From Burkholderia sp. Nafp2/4-1b (GTDB lineage Bacteria; Pseudomonadota; Gammaproteobacteria; Burkholderiales; Burkholderiaceae): a DNA stretch of 64,000 nt. The notes beneath the pieces were generated by a model. The model searched no databases, was not told the origin of the DNA, and worked only from the letters and a program-made list of their open reading frames with translations. Below are positions 47,622 to 56,715 of the stretch, in pieces; position 1 is the first letter of the stretch, and every line of letters begins with the position of its first letter. The position numbers and the translations under genes were made by a program. The DNA is taken from the NCBI RefSeq assembly GCF_003635165.1, contig NZ_ML058601.1, positions 248,001 to 312,000 of the forward strand, written 5' to 3'.

Positions 47622-47759
47622 TCAATGTACCCAGCGGCAGATGCGGTGATGGTGGTGATCGAAATGGCACACGCGGTGCGAATGGGCTTCGGCCAGCGCC
47701 GGTGTAAGGACGGCGCAGGCGACGGCCGCCACGGTCAGAATCTTCGCGATGCGGGTCAT
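47622..47759 (-). CDS. HHHH-motif small secreted protein
   Basis: A 45-residue peptide: a signal peptide (MTRIAKILTVAAVACAVL, cleavage near ALA-EA) and a short mature part with a run of four histidines between two cysteines (CHFDHHHHRIC). AGGAGA precedes the ATG at 47759. It matches the small HHHH-motif proteins annotated in Burkholderia. Metal binding in the periplasm is an obvious guess from composition, not shown. Confidence 0.75.
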   Translation of the reverse strand: MTRIAKILTVAAVACAVLTPALAEAHSHRVCHFDHHHHRICRWVH

Positions 47760-48017
47760 GACATTCTCCTGGATAGGTCAGCCGGTGGCCCGGCTGTCCT
47801 TCCTTAACGCCCGTCGCGGGGACGCCGTGCACGGCATGGCGTCGAATTGACCATCTTTGACACGGTGTAACGAAACGTCACGCGAAGCTGACGATCGGCT
47901 GTCTGTTTTTTGTTCTGATGAACGCGCCGAACGCATGGGATCCCGAAGAGGGCGAAAGCGGCCCGAAGGCTGCCTGCCGTGGCCATGCGGATGCCTACCG
48001 TCCGAAGCGACGGGGCT

Positions 48018-48452
48018 TCACGCGCCCGCGTCGCCCCACGGCGTCGGCGCAGGTACAGCGCACGGCCCTTCGACGTCGATTGACTTGAAATCGGCCGGCC
48101 CGACGATCTCCAGGTACTCCATGTCCGGCGAGTAATCGAACAGGTAATGGACGATCCCCGGCGCCTGGTGCACGCAGTCTCCGGCGTTCACCAGCGTCTC
48201 TTGCTCGCCGTACATGAAGCGGGCCCAGCCTTTCAACATGATCACGATATGGAACTCGGCCTCGTGACGGTGCCAGCCGGTGCCCGCCACCGGTGCATGA
48301 TTCGCCCTGACGAGTTGCGCGACGACCTTGCCGTTCGTCGCGGCGGCGATGCCGAGGTCGCGGTACAGGAAAAAGTCGCGCAGGCCCTCGCCTTGATAGG
48401 CGGTGTCCTGCGGCTTCACGTGGGAGAAAGCGGTGGTGGTCGGTGTGCTCAT
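48018..48452 (-). CDS. Cupin-domain protein
   Basis: A 144-residue single-domain cupin. The metal-binding histidines lie in GWHRHEAEFHIVIMLKGWARFMYG and the second motif in GDCVHQAPGIVHYLFDYSPD. It is a small non-heme metal-binding protein; substrate or regulatory role cannot be told. It stands alone. Confidence 0.82.
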   Translation of the reverse strand: MSTPTTTAFSHVKPQDTAYQGEGLRDFFLYRDLGIAAATNGKVVAQLVRANHAPVAGTGWHRHEAEFHIVIMLKGWARFMYGEQETLVNAGDCVHQAPGIVHYLFDYSPDMEYLEIVGPADFKSIDVEGPCAVPAPTPWGDAGA

Positions 48453-48636
48453 CGCGGCGCTCCTTCATCGAAAGGATCACGCGAGACAAGCATTTAGCGT
48501 TCCAGTTTTGCGACGGCACGAAACCGTGCGCGTCACCGCTTGCGCCGACATTCATGGCGCGTTTCCCAAACTCGGTTGCGGTCTGATCGGATGGATTACC
48601 CTTCGGTATGCAGAGCAGTCTTTCCGAAACCGTCTC

Positions 48637-49536
48637 TTAGCGTAGCCATTCGCCCACCCGGCCGCGATTCGATGCAATCCATCGCGCGACACCCTTCTGC
48701 GGATCGGATTCACCGGCGGCACGGATATCGTTCATCAGCGAGCCGAGCGTCTGGTCGTCCATCTTCCATGCACCGAGCCAGCGCGCGACATCCGGATGCG
48801 TCTGACTGAATCCGGCCTTCGAGATCGCATAGATCGCATCGGGTTGACCGTACACCTGCTTCGGGTCTTTCAGGTAGTGCATCGGATACTTCGCCCACAC
48901 CCAGTGCGGATTCCACAGCGTGACAACGATCGGCTGGCGACGCTTTGCCGCGCGATCCAGCGCGAGCAACATCGCAGCCTCCGACGACGGCAGCACGGTC
49001 GCGTCGAGCGCATACGCGGTGCGCGCCTCGCCCGTCAGTTTCATCAAGCCGCTGCCGGGTTCGATGCCGAAAATCGTCGACTTGCCGTCGTGGCTGAACT
49101 CTGCGGCATGTGCGTTCAACTGGTCGATGCTGTCGATCGCGACGTAATCGGGTACCGCGAGGCCCAGCTGTGCGCGGGGAAACCACGGGCCGATCTTCTC
49201 GACACGTGATTTGATCGCATCGTACGGCGGGCCGTCCGCGGATGGCAGCCAGACTTCGAACGTCAGATCGAGCTTGCCTTGTGCGACGCCGTTATAGACG
49301 ATCGCCTTGTCGCCGGACTGCAGCGTGACGTCGTAGCCTTTTTCCGCAAGCAGCGCCTTCCACAGATTCGCGACCGCGATATTCTCGGCCCAGTTGTTCA
49401 CTCCGATCACAACCGTTCCATTGCCGGCGGCGTGTGCCGACACCGAAACCGATAGCGCGAAGAGAAGCATGAGCCGGCCGAGTACCGGGCGGCGCATGGC
49501 GACAATAAACAGGCGGGCAAGCAACGACGGGATCAT
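48637..49536 (-). CDS. Glycine betaine/proline-type ABC transporter substrate-binding protein
   Basis: A 299-residue ProX/OpuAC-type binding protein with a signal peptide (cleavage near VSAHA-A). Family segments are TVVIGVNNWAENIAVANLWKALL, FEVWLPSADGPPYD and VTLWNPHWVWAKYPMHYLKDP, giving the aromatic residues that bind quaternary amines. No permease or ATPase gene is adjacent, so it is an orphan binding protein here. ATG 49536 is chosen; an ATG 13 codons later is possible. Confidence 0.87.
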   Translation of the reverse strand: MIPSLLARLFIVAMRRPVLGRLMLLFALSVSVSAHAAGNGTVVIGVNNWAENIAVANLWKALLAEKGYDVTLQSGDKAIVYNGVAQGKLDLTFEVWLPSADGPPYDAIKSRVEKIGPWFPRAQLGLAVPDYVAIDSIDQLNAHAAEFSHDGKSTIFGIEPGSGLMKLTGEARTAYALDATVLPSSEAAMLLALDRAAKRRQPIVVTLWNPHWVWAKYPMHYLKDPKQVYGQPDAIYAISKAGFSQTHPDVARWLGAWKMDDQTLGSLMNDIRAAGESDPQKGVARWIASNRGRVGEWLR

Positions 49537-49787
49537 GGGAAGGGCTCCTATTGAATAGGGAAGGAACTTGGGCAGGTATAACGCGGCCGATGGAACCGGG
49601 CGGGAGCGAAACGCGCGGATACCGGCATCCGTGGCAGCGGTCATCCGTTCGCTCACCGATATATTTATTGCGCCAATTTCCTTTTGACAGCGAGGAATTC
49701 CGATCGCGACCATCGGAGAGGCCGAACGATCGCGTCGTTGCGTTTGGCCCCGATCGCCCGAGGCTACCGGATGTGATTCGCGATCAT

Positions 49788-50705
49788 TCAGGCGGGCGAC
49801 GGCGCACTCGCCGCGCGGCGGCGTTCCTCGACCATCGTCTCGATCAGCAGAGCCAGATCGTCGGCGGCAGGATTGCAATTGCCGGGTGAGCGGAGCAGCT
49901 CGAGATCCGCGGGCGGTAGCGCCGGCAAGCCGTCTTCCATGTTCAGCACGCGCCAGTTCGCGGGCAGCGTGCAGCGGTCGATGATCGTCACCGCCGCACC
50001 GTGATTGACGGCGACCTTGATGCCGGTCGGGCTCTGGCTCGTGTAGATCACGTGATACGGCCGCCCGAGTGCCGCAAGTGCCGCGAGTCCGCGCTGACGG
50101 TAGCAGCATGTTTCCGGAAACAGCGCGAGCGGCACGGAGGCGCCCTCCGGTAACACGAAATCGCGATGCGCGGCCCACACCACGTCCTCGCGGCCGAGAT
50201 GACGACCGCCGCTTTGCGCGTTGTGCCTGACGACCAGTGCCAGGTCGAGTTCGCCCGCCTGCAGGCGCTCGATCAGCTCCAGCGACATCCTGCAATCGAT
50301 ATGCGGGCGCGCATCCGGCCGCAGGCGATAGAACTTTTCGAGCAGATCAGGCAACCAGAGCTCCGCGTAATCCTCAGGCAAGCCGAAGCGGATCACGCCA
50401 TGACTGCTCGTGCGTTTGAGTGCGGCTATCGCTTCGTTCTGCACCTGGATGATGCGGCGCGCATGAATCAGGAAGTTTTCCCCGTCTCGTGACAATGCCA
50501 GACGGCGACTGTCGCGCAGAAACAGGTGCGTTTCCAGCCGCTCTTCGAGCGTACGGATGCGAAGGCTGATCGTCGATTGCGTCCGGTGCATCTGCCTGGC
50601 AGCGGCGGTCACGCCGCCGCTGTCGACCACCGTGATGAACGCGCGCACGAGTTCTCCGTCGAGCGAGCTAAGTTGAGACCAATCGGGTTCGCTGATGTGA
50701 GTCAT
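49788..50705 (-). CDS. LysR-family regulator
   Basis: A 305-residue LysR protein: LDGELVRAFITVVDSGGVTAAARQMHRTQSTISLRIRTLEERL at the N-terminus and an effector domain to about residue 290. ATG 50705 is chosen over ATG 50747. Divergent from the 2OG-oxygenase gene, which it probably controls; it could also control the binding protein downstream. Confidence 0.86.
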   Translation of the reverse strand: MTHISEPDWSQLSSLDGELVRAFITVVDSGGVTAAARQMHRTQSTISLRIRTLEERLETHLFLRDSRRLALSRDGENFLIHARRIIQVQNEAIAALKRTSSHGVIRFGLPEDYAELWLPDLLEKFYRLRPDARPHIDCRMSLELIERLQAGELDLALVVRHNAQSGGRHLGREDVVWAAHRDFVLPEGASVPLALFPETCCYRQRGLAALAALGRPYHVIYTSQSPTGIKVAVNHGAAVTIIDRCTLPANWRVLNMEDGLPALPPADLELLRSPGNCNPAADDLALLIETMVEERRRAASAPSPA

Positions 50706-50765
50706 CGAAATTACTCGCTTTGCAAGGGAATTTGTCGATCGAATCATGGGCGCATCGATAGGCCG

Positions 50766-50783
50766 ATTGTTGTCGAAAACAAT
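50766..50783. promoter_or_regulatory. Candidate LysR operator upstream of the oxygenase gene
   Basis: ATTGTT-GTCGAA-AACAAT, 6-bp perfect arms with 6-bp spacer, in the 119-bp divergent gap. Confidence 0.4.
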
Positions 50784-50824
50784 TCAGGCCACAAACCCCT
50801 CATCCCTCGAAACCGGAGCCAACC

Positions 50825-51712
50825 GTGCAAGCAAGCCTGCCTCTCGCCGATGCAGAATGTACCGATCTGAGCGATATCGTCGATACCGACCGCTATCCGT
50901 TGCATGAACCCGGACACGCCCGAATGCGCGACCTGCTCGCAACTTGCCGGGCCCAGCTGACCGGCAGCGGCAGCGCGGTCCTGCGCGGCTTCCTGCGCCC
51001 CGCCGCACTGGAACAGGCGCGCGTCGAAGGGCTCGGTTTCGCAAAGAAAACCTATTTCTCGAGCCGCAAGGTCAATGCGTATTTCACCGCCGACGATCCG
51101 TCGTTGCCCGCCACGGACCCGCGCCGGATCTTCATGGATCGCACGAGCGGCTTCGTCACGCGCGACGTGATCCCGGCCGATGCAATCGTTCACCGGATTT
51201 ACGTCGCACGTGCGATGAAGCAATTCGTCGCCGCGTGTCTCGGCGAAACGCAGATCTGGGAATACGCGGATCCGTACGCCGGGCTGGTTCAGAACGTCAT
51301 GCCGCCCGGCACCGAACAGCCGTGGCACTACGACACCAACGAATTCATCGTGTCGATGATGACGCAGCAGCCCACGGCAGGCGGCGATTTCGAGTACTGC
51401 CCGAACATCCGGTCGCCCGAGGGTGAAAACTACGATGCGGTCGGCGCCGTGGTGCGCGGGGAGACGCGCACGCCGATCAGCGTGATTACGCTGCAGCCGG
51501 GCGATCTGCAACTGTTCAAGGGCCGTTTCTCGCTGCACCGCGTGACCCGGGTGCGCGGCGACATTGATCGTCACACCACGATCTTCGCCTATTCGAAAAA
51601 GCCCGGCGTGGTCGGCCGACTCGAGCGAACGCGGCAGCTGTACGGCCGCGTATCCGAAATGCACCTCGAAGCCGAACGGGCACTGGTCCGTGCGGACAAC
51701 CTGGTCGACTGA
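50825..51712 (+). CDS. HalD/ArpA-family Fe(II)/2-oxoglutarate-dependent oxygenase
   Basis: A 295-residue 2OG-dependent oxygenase. The iron site reads H168-x-D170 (PWHYDTNEFIVSMM) and H238 (RFSLHRVTRV), with R249 a candidate for 2-oxoglutarate binding. The block GGDFEYCPNIRSPEGENYDAV is typical of the HalD/ArpA family. The lysine halogenases in this family have glycine in place of the aspartate, so an intact aspartate predicts hydroxylation. GTG 50825 with GGAGCC upstream. It precedes an M24 peptidase gene by 75 bp. Confidence 0.8.
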   Translation: MQASLPLADAECTDLSDIVDTDRYPLHEPGHARMRDLLATCRAQLTGSGSAVLRGFLRPAALEQARVEGLGFAKKTYFSSRKVNAYFTADDPSLPATDPRRIFMDRTSGFVTRDVIPADAIVHRIYVARAMKQFVAACLGETQIWEYADPYAGLVQNVMPPGTEQPWHYDTNEFIVSMMTQQPTAGGDFEYCPNIRSPEGENYDAVGAVVRGETRTPISVITLQPGDLQLFKGRFSLHRVTRVRGDIDRHTTIFAYSKKPGVVGRLERTRQLYGRVSEMHLEAERALVRADNLVD

Positions 51713-51787
51713 CGATGTGAATTCGCGGTGGGCCGACCCATCACACTATTTCGTTGTACTTACGCCAACAACATTCACCCTACCATC

Positions 51788-53014
51788 ATGACGATGCTTC
51801 GACCGACTCACCGCCCGGAAGATTGCGAGCCCACCGCCGACGAAATCGCCCACATCCGGCGCGACCGGCTTGCCGCGGTTCGCCGCGAACTGAAGAAGCG
51901 CGACCTGACCGCCGCGATCCTGTTCGACCCTACCCACATGCGATACGCAACCGGCTCGCGCAACATGCAGGTGTATTCGATGCGTAATCCCGCACGCTAT
52001 CTATTCGTGCCGGCCGAGGGAAAGGTGGTGCTGTTCGAATACGCGGGATGCGAATTCCTCGCCGACGGACTCGATACGGTGGATGAAGTCCGGCCGGCCA
52101 CTGCGATCTCGTACTACTTCTGTGACGACATGCTGCGCCAGGTCACCGAGCGCTGGGCGGACGAGATTGACGATCTGGTTCGTGCGTGCGGTGGCGGCAA
52201 GCGGATCGCGATCGAAAGTGCGACATCGGCCGCCGCATTTGCGTTGCAAGCGCGCGGCTACGAGATTTCGGACGCCCAGGAGCCGCTCGAACGCGCCCGT
52301 GCAATCAAGGTGAAGAACGAGATCAAGATGATCCGTGCGTCACTGCGCGCGGCGGAAGCGGGCGTGCACAAGCTCGAGGCCGCCCTCGTGCCCGGCATCA
52401 GCGAGAACGAGCTGTGGTCGTACCTGCATCAGCATGTGATCGAGACCGACGGCGACTACGTCGAGACCCGCCTGATAAGCTCGGGCCCGCGCACGAATCC
52501 ATGGTTCCAGGAAAGCAGCCCGCGCAAGATCCAGGCGGGAGAACTGGTGGGGCTCGATACCGATGTGGTGGGCCGCTTCGGCTACTACGCGGATTTCTCG
52601 CGCACTTTTCTATGCGGCGACGGCCCCGCGTCCACCGCGCAAAAGACGCTGTACCGCCTTGCCTACGATCAGATCCACGCGAACATGGAGAACGTAAAGG
52701 CCGGCACCACGTTCCAGGAATTCATCGCGAAGGCGTGGCAGATTCCGCAGCCGTACCGCGCACGCCGCTATTTCGCGCTGGCCCACGGCGTCGGGATGAC
52801 AGGCGAATACCCGTACATCTGCCATCGCGAGGACAACGATGCAAAGGGCTATGACGGCGTGATCGAACCCGGCATGACGCTGTGCATCGAGAGCTACATC
52901 GGCCACGAAGACGGCGGCGAGGGCGTGAAGCTCGAGGAACAGGTGTACGTTCGCGACGACGGCCAGCTCGAACTGCTGTCCGACTACCCGTTCGAGCCCC
53001 GTCTGCTCGCCTGA
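51788..53014 (+). CDS. M24-family metallopeptidase (Xaa-Pro peptidase/creatinase fold)
   Basis: A 408-residue pita-bread-fold protein. The N-terminal creatinase domain (about 20-180) precedes the catalytic domain with metal-ligand regions GLDTDVVGRFGYYADFSRTF, HGVGMTGEYPY, CIESYIGHED and KLEEQVYV. Members include Xaa-Pro peptidases, creatinase, ectoine hydrolase and DddP-type lyases; the substrate is not readable here. ATG 51788 chosen, ATG 51794 possible. Probably cotranscribed with the oxygenase upstream. Confidence 0.85.
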   Translation: MTMLRPTHRPEDCEPTADEIAHIRRDRLAAVRRELKKRDLTAAILFDPTHMRYATGSRNMQVYSMRNPARYLFVPAEGKVVLFEYAGCEFLADGLDTVDEVRPATAISYYFCDDMLRQVTERWADEIDDLVRACGGGKRIAIESATSAAAFALQARGYEISDAQEPLERARAIKVKNEIKMIRASLRAAEAGVHKLEAALVPGISENELWSYLHQHVIETDGDYVETRLISSGPRTNPWFQESSPRKIQAGELVGLDTDVVGRFGYYADFSRTFLCGDGPASTAQKTLYRLAYDQIHANMENVKAGTTFQEFIAKAWQIPQPYRARRYFALAHGVGMTGEYPYICHREDNDAKGYDGVIEPGMTLCIESYIGHEDGGEGVKLEEQVYVRDDGQLELLSDYPFEPRLLA

Positions 53015-53058
53015 ACGCGTCGCAACACCGATCCCACGGGGCTTTTTGAAACCGCGTC

Positions 53059-53826
53059 TTACTTCAACCGCCCCGACAGGAACTGTCCGAGCCGCTCGCT
53101 CTTCGGGTTGACGAGGATTTCCTGCGGATCGCCCTCTTCCTCGATCTTCCCCTGATGCAGGAAGATCACATGATTCGACACGTTGCGCGCGAAGCCCATC
53201 TCGTGCGTGACGACGACCATCGTGCGGCCTTCCTCGGCGAGCTTCTGCATCACCTTCAGCACTTCGCCGACGAGTTCCGGATCGAGCGCCGACGTCGGCT
53301 CGTCGAACAGCATCACCTCCGGCTCCATCGCCAGCGCACGCGCAATTGCGACACGCTGCTGCTGGCCGCCCGACAGATGCGACGGATACATCCCCTCGAC
53401 GCGCGGCGCGAGCCCGACCTTCTCCAGGTACTTGCGTGCACGTGCAACGGCCTCGTCTTTCCCGATCCCGAGCACGGCCATCGGCGCCTCGATCACGTTC
53501 TCGAGCACCGTCATGTGCGACCACAGGTTGAAGTGCTGGAACACCATCGACAGCTTCGTGCGCATGCGCTGCAGCTGCTTCTGGTCGGCCACGCGCAGCG
53601 AGCCGTTGCGGTCGCGCGCCGTTTGAATCGGCTCGCTGCCGATCGTGATCTGCCCCGAGCACGGCTGCTCGAGGAAGTTGATGCAGCGCAGGAACGTGCT
53701 CTTGCCGGAGCCGCTCGAGCCGATGATGCTGATCACGTCGCCGGCCTTCGCCTTCATCGACACGCCCTTCAACACCTCGTTGTCGCCGAACTTCTTGTGC
53801 AGGTTGTCAACGGTGAGCTTGTACAT
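53059..53826 (-). CDS. hisP: Histidine/basic amino-acid ABC transporter ATPase
   Basis: A 255-residue polar amino-acid ABC ATPase of HisP type. Walker [10 protein letters not shown], signature [15 protein letters not shown], Walker [14 protein letters not shown] and the switch histidine in VVVTHEM are all intact. It follows hisM by 33 bp. With HisQ, HisM and HisJ it forms an importer. Confidence 0.9.
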   Translation of the reverse strand: MYKLTVDNLHKKFGDNEVLKGVSMKAKAGDVISIIGSSGSGKSTFLRCINFLEQPCSGQITIGSEPIQTARDRNGSLRVADQKQLQRMRTKLSMVFQHFNLWSHMTVLENVIEAPMAVLGIGKDEAVARARKYLEKVGLAPRVEGMYPSHLSGGQQQRVAIARALAMEPEVMLFDEPTSALDPELVGEVLKVMQKLAEEGRTMVVVTHEMGFARNVSNHVIFLHQGKIEEEGDPQEILVNPKSERLGQFLSGRLK

Positions 53827-53859
53827 GCTTGGTCCTTCCTTGCGAATCTTGCGAATGCG

Positions 53860-54573
53860 TTAATGGCTGCGCGGCGAGAGATACGCGAGCCAGCGCGTCT
53901 CGAGCTTGCGGAACGCCCAGATGAGCGTGAACACGACGACGGCATACAGCACGGCTGCGATGCCGTACGCCTGGAACGACATGTACGTCGCGGAATTGAC
54001 GTCGCGCGTGACCTTCAGGATGTCGGGCACGGTCGCGGTGAACGCGAGCGTCGTCGCGTGCAGCATCAGGATCACTTCGTTGCTGTAGCTCGGCAGCGAG
54101 CGGCGCAGCGCGGACGGCAGGATGATGCGCGTATAGAGCTTGAAGCGCGACATCCCGTACGCCATCCCGGCCTCGATCTCGCCGGCCGACGTCGCCTTGA
54201 TCGCGCCCGCGAAGATCTCGGTCGCATACGCACACTCGTTCAGCACGAACGCGAGCAGCGTGCAGTTCATCGCGTTGCGGAAGAACGTGTCGAGCAGCAC
54301 GTGGTTGTGCACGACCTGCAGGCTGTAGATGCCGGTGTAGCACATCAGCAGTTGCACGTAGAGCGGCGTGCCGCGGAACACGTACGTATAGAGCCACACC
54401 GGGCCGGAGATCCAGCGGTTCGACGACGCGCGTGCGATTGCAAGCGGCACGGCCAGCGCGAACCCGAGCGCGATCGACACGACCAGCAGCCACAGCGTGA
54501 TCGCGAGGCCGCTCAAGCGGTAGCCGTCGCTGTAGAGATAGCTTTGCCAGTACTGGCTGACGAGTTCGATCAC
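53860..54573 (-). CDS. hisM: Histidine/basic amino-acid ABC permease, HisM-like
   Basis: A 237-residue permease of the polar amino-acid family with about five helices. The EAA loop is EAGMAYGMSRFKLYTRIILPSALRRSLPS. The GTG start at 54573 overlaps the hisQ stop by 4 bp. Length matches E. coli HisM. Confidence 0.88.
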   Translation of the reverse strand: MIELVSQYWQSYLYSDGYRLSGLAITLWLLVVSIALGFALAVPLAIARASSNRWISGPVWLYTYVFRGTPLYVQLLMCYTGIYSLQVVHNHVLLDTFFRNAMNCTLLAFVLNECAYATEIFAGAIKATSAGEIEAGMAYGMSRFKLYTRIILPSALRRSLPSYSNEVILMLHATTLAFTATVPDILKVTRDVNSATYMSFQAYGIAAVLYAVVVFTLIWAFRKLETRWLAYLSPRSH

Positions 54574-55259
54574 AGTGCAAGCCTCCGGACGCCGACGGAA
54601 TAACGCTTCTCGAGGTGGTGCAGCACGACGTTCGACACCGTCGTGATCGCGAGGTAGATCGCGCCTGCCGCAAGCGTGAAGAAGAAGAAATCGAGCGTGC
54701 TCTTGCCGGCGTCCTGCGATGCCTTCACGACATCGGCCAGGCCGATGATCGACACGAGCGCGGTGGCCTTCACGAGCACCTGCCAGTTGTTGCCGATGCC
54801 CGGCAGCGCGAAGCGCATCATCTGCGGAAACAGGATCCGGTGGAACACGCGCCAGCCGCTCATCCCGTATGCGAAGCCGGCTTCGAGCTGGCCGCGCGGC
54901 ACCGCGAGGAATGCGCCGCGAAACGTCTCGGTGAAGTACGCGCCGTAGATGAAGCCGAGCGTCAAGACGCCGGCCACGAACGGGTCGATGTCGATCTGGT
55001 CCCAGCCGATCAGGTCGGTCACGTCGTTCAGCAGGATCTGGATCCCGTAGAACAGCAGCAGCATCAGCACGAGATCGGGCACCGCGCGGATCAGCGTCGT
55101 ATAGAACGTGCCGACCGACTTCAGCACGCGATTGGTCGACAGTTTCGCGGCCGCGCCCGCGAGGCCCAGTATGAGCGACGCGGCAAGCGACAGCACCGCG
55201 AGCTTCACGGTCTCGACCGTGCCGGCCCACAGCAGCGGGCCAAATCCTTGGAAAATCAT
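54570..55259 (-). CDS. hisQ: Histidine/basic amino-acid ABC permease, HisQ-like
   Basis: A permease of 229 residues from the chosen ATG at 55259 (MIFQGFGPLLWAGTVET), matching where HisQ proteins begin; ATG 55301 would add 14 residues. The EAA loop is EAGFAYGMSGWRVFHRILFPQMM. Paired with HisM, it is separated from hisJ by a hairpin-bearing gap. Confidence 0.87.
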   Translation of the reverse strand: MIFQGFGPLLWAGTVETVKLAVLSLAASLILGLAGAAAKLSTNRVLKSVGTFYTTLIRAVPDLVLMLLLFYGIQILLNDVTDLIGWDQIDIDPFVAGVLTLGFIYGAYFTETFRGAFLAVPRGQLEAGFAYGMSGWRVFHRILFPQMMRFALPGIGNNWQVLVKATALVSIIGLADVVKASQDAGKSTLDFFFFTLAAGAIYLAITTVSNVVLHHLEKRYSVGVRRLAL

Positions 55260-55402
55260 ATGAGGGATCCAGAACGATGTGGCTGGATTGTCAATAGCCA
55301 TTAACCGCGCATCAAACGAGTTCTGCGCACGACGTGATGCAGCCTGCTCATCAAGCCGCGCGCATCACGCGAAGCGATCGGCATCCGGCGACGAACGCGA
55401 CG

Positions 55403-55420
55403 CGCACCGCAACCGGTGCG
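55403..55420 (-). other. Stem-loop between hisJ and hisQ
   Basis: CGCACCG (55403-55409), loop CAAC, CGGTGCG (55414-55420). Such hairpins between binding-protein and permease genes often cause differential expression by protecting upstream mRNA. Confidence 0.4.
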
Positions 55421-55434
55421 GGCCGCATGGGCGG

Positions 55435-56208
55435 TCAACTGCCGTAGACGTCGAACGCGAAGTACTTCTTCTCGAGCTTCTTGTACGTGCCGTCCTTGAT
55501 GATGTCGGCGATCGCGTGGTCGATCTTCGTCTTCAGTTCGGCGTCGTCCTTGCGCAGCCCGATGCCGGCGCCGTTGCCGAGCGTCTTCGGATCGTCGATG
55601 TCCTTGCCGGCGAATTCGAAGCTGGCGCCGCGCGGCGTCTTCAGGAAGCCGAGCTCGGCCTGCACGGCGTCCTGCAGCGCGGCGTCGAGACGGCCGGACA
55701 TCAGGTCCTGGTACACGCCGTCCTGGTTCTGGTAAGGCACGACCTGCACGCCCTTCGGCGCCCAGTAGGCCTTCGCGTAGGTTTCCTGGATCGTGCCCTG
55801 CTCGACGCCGACCGACTTGCCCTTCAGCGAGTCGGCCGTCGGCTGCAGATTCGAGCCCTTCTTCGCGACGAGGCGCGTCGGCGTGTTGAACAGCTTGTCG
55901 GAGAACGCGATCTGCTCGGCGCGCGCCGACGTCATCGACATCGACGACAGCACGCCGTCGAACTTCTTCGCCTTCAGCGCCGGGATCATCCCGTCGAAGT
56001 CGTTTTCGATCCACACGCATTTCGCCTTCAGGCGCGCGCAGATCTCGTTGCCGAGATCGACGTCGAAGCCGACGACCTTGCCGCTTGCGTCCTTCGATTC
56101 GAACGGCGGATAGCTGGCGTCGACGCCGAACCGGATCGTCGACCAATCCTTGGCGTGGGCACCGACCGCGAGGCAGGCAAGGGCAATACTGAGCGCGAGT
56201 TTCTTCAT
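55435..56208 (-). CDS. hisJ: Histidine/basic amino-acid ABC periplasmic binding protein
   Basis: A 257-residue binding protein with signal peptide ending AHA-K (residue 19-20). Family segments are IRFGVDASYPPFESKDASGKVVGFDVDLG, LSSMSMTSARAEQIAFSDKLF and VGVEQGTIQETYAKAYW. First gene of the transporter operon; a HutC-type operator lies upstream. Substrate could be histidine, arginine, lysine or ornithine. Confidence 0.9.
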   Translation of the reverse strand: MKKLALSIALACLAVGAHAKDWSTIRFGVDASYPPFESKDASGKVVGFDVDLGNEICARLKAKCVWIENDFDGMIPALKAKKFDGVLSSMSMTSARAEQIAFSDKLFNTPTRLVAKKGSNLQPTADSLKGKSVGVEQGTIQETYAKAYWAPKGVQVVPYQNQDGVYQDLMSGRLDAALQDAVQAELGFLKTPRGASFEFAGKDIDDPKTLGNGAGIGLRKDDAELKTKIDHAIADIIKDGTYKKLEKKYFAFDVYGS

Positions 56209-56715
56209 GGCGTTCCTGTCATAGGCGAACTGGGCACGGGTCCCGTCGGGCGTCGCCGCCGCGAACCCTTCCAACCCGGATGCCGCCCGTCTAGGCGACA
56301 CTCCAAGTTGTACATACAACTTTGCCTTTTGCAGGTCACCGCCAGCAATCCGTGTTTATCTCTAATTGTCGGATGATTGTCTCCCTGAGCGAATTACCCT
56401 TATATTTCAATTCGATACTGATTACATTCAGCTGAAATCGAGCTTTCGCCCAAGGGTTCGGCGAGCCGTCGGGGCACACGCATTTGTCTATACTTCTGCG
56501 TTTGCCGCGTGCGCCGGCGCGGCGGCCGAGGTCCGTGCGCTGCTGCCGGCCCGCGCGCCGCACGCCGGAGTCAGGCCGGATGCAGGCGGGAATAACCCGA
56601 ATCACCGGCCCCCGGGCGGGCCCGCTCGGCGTCGAACCCGGTACACTCCGCCCGGACACCGCACGATGGCAGGCCCGCGACGGCACGCGGCCGCCGTCTC
56701 TTGAACAGCAATGCA
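56209..56715. other. Divergent intergenic region between hisJ and hutC
   Basis: Half a kilobase with no supportable gene. It holds the HutC-type operator at 56305-56322; the stretch just upstream of hutC is GC-rich. Confidence 0.55.
56305..56322. promoter_or_regulatory. HutC operator
   Basis: AAGTTGTA-CA-TACAACTT, an 18-bp dyad with 8-bp perfect arms containing the TGTA-N2-TACA HutC pattern. It is about 100 bp upstream of hisJ. Confidence 0.7.

Noticed and set aside
50825-51712. Radical halogenase
   Set aside because: The iron site keeps aspartate (HxD), whereas halogenases have glycine or alanine there.
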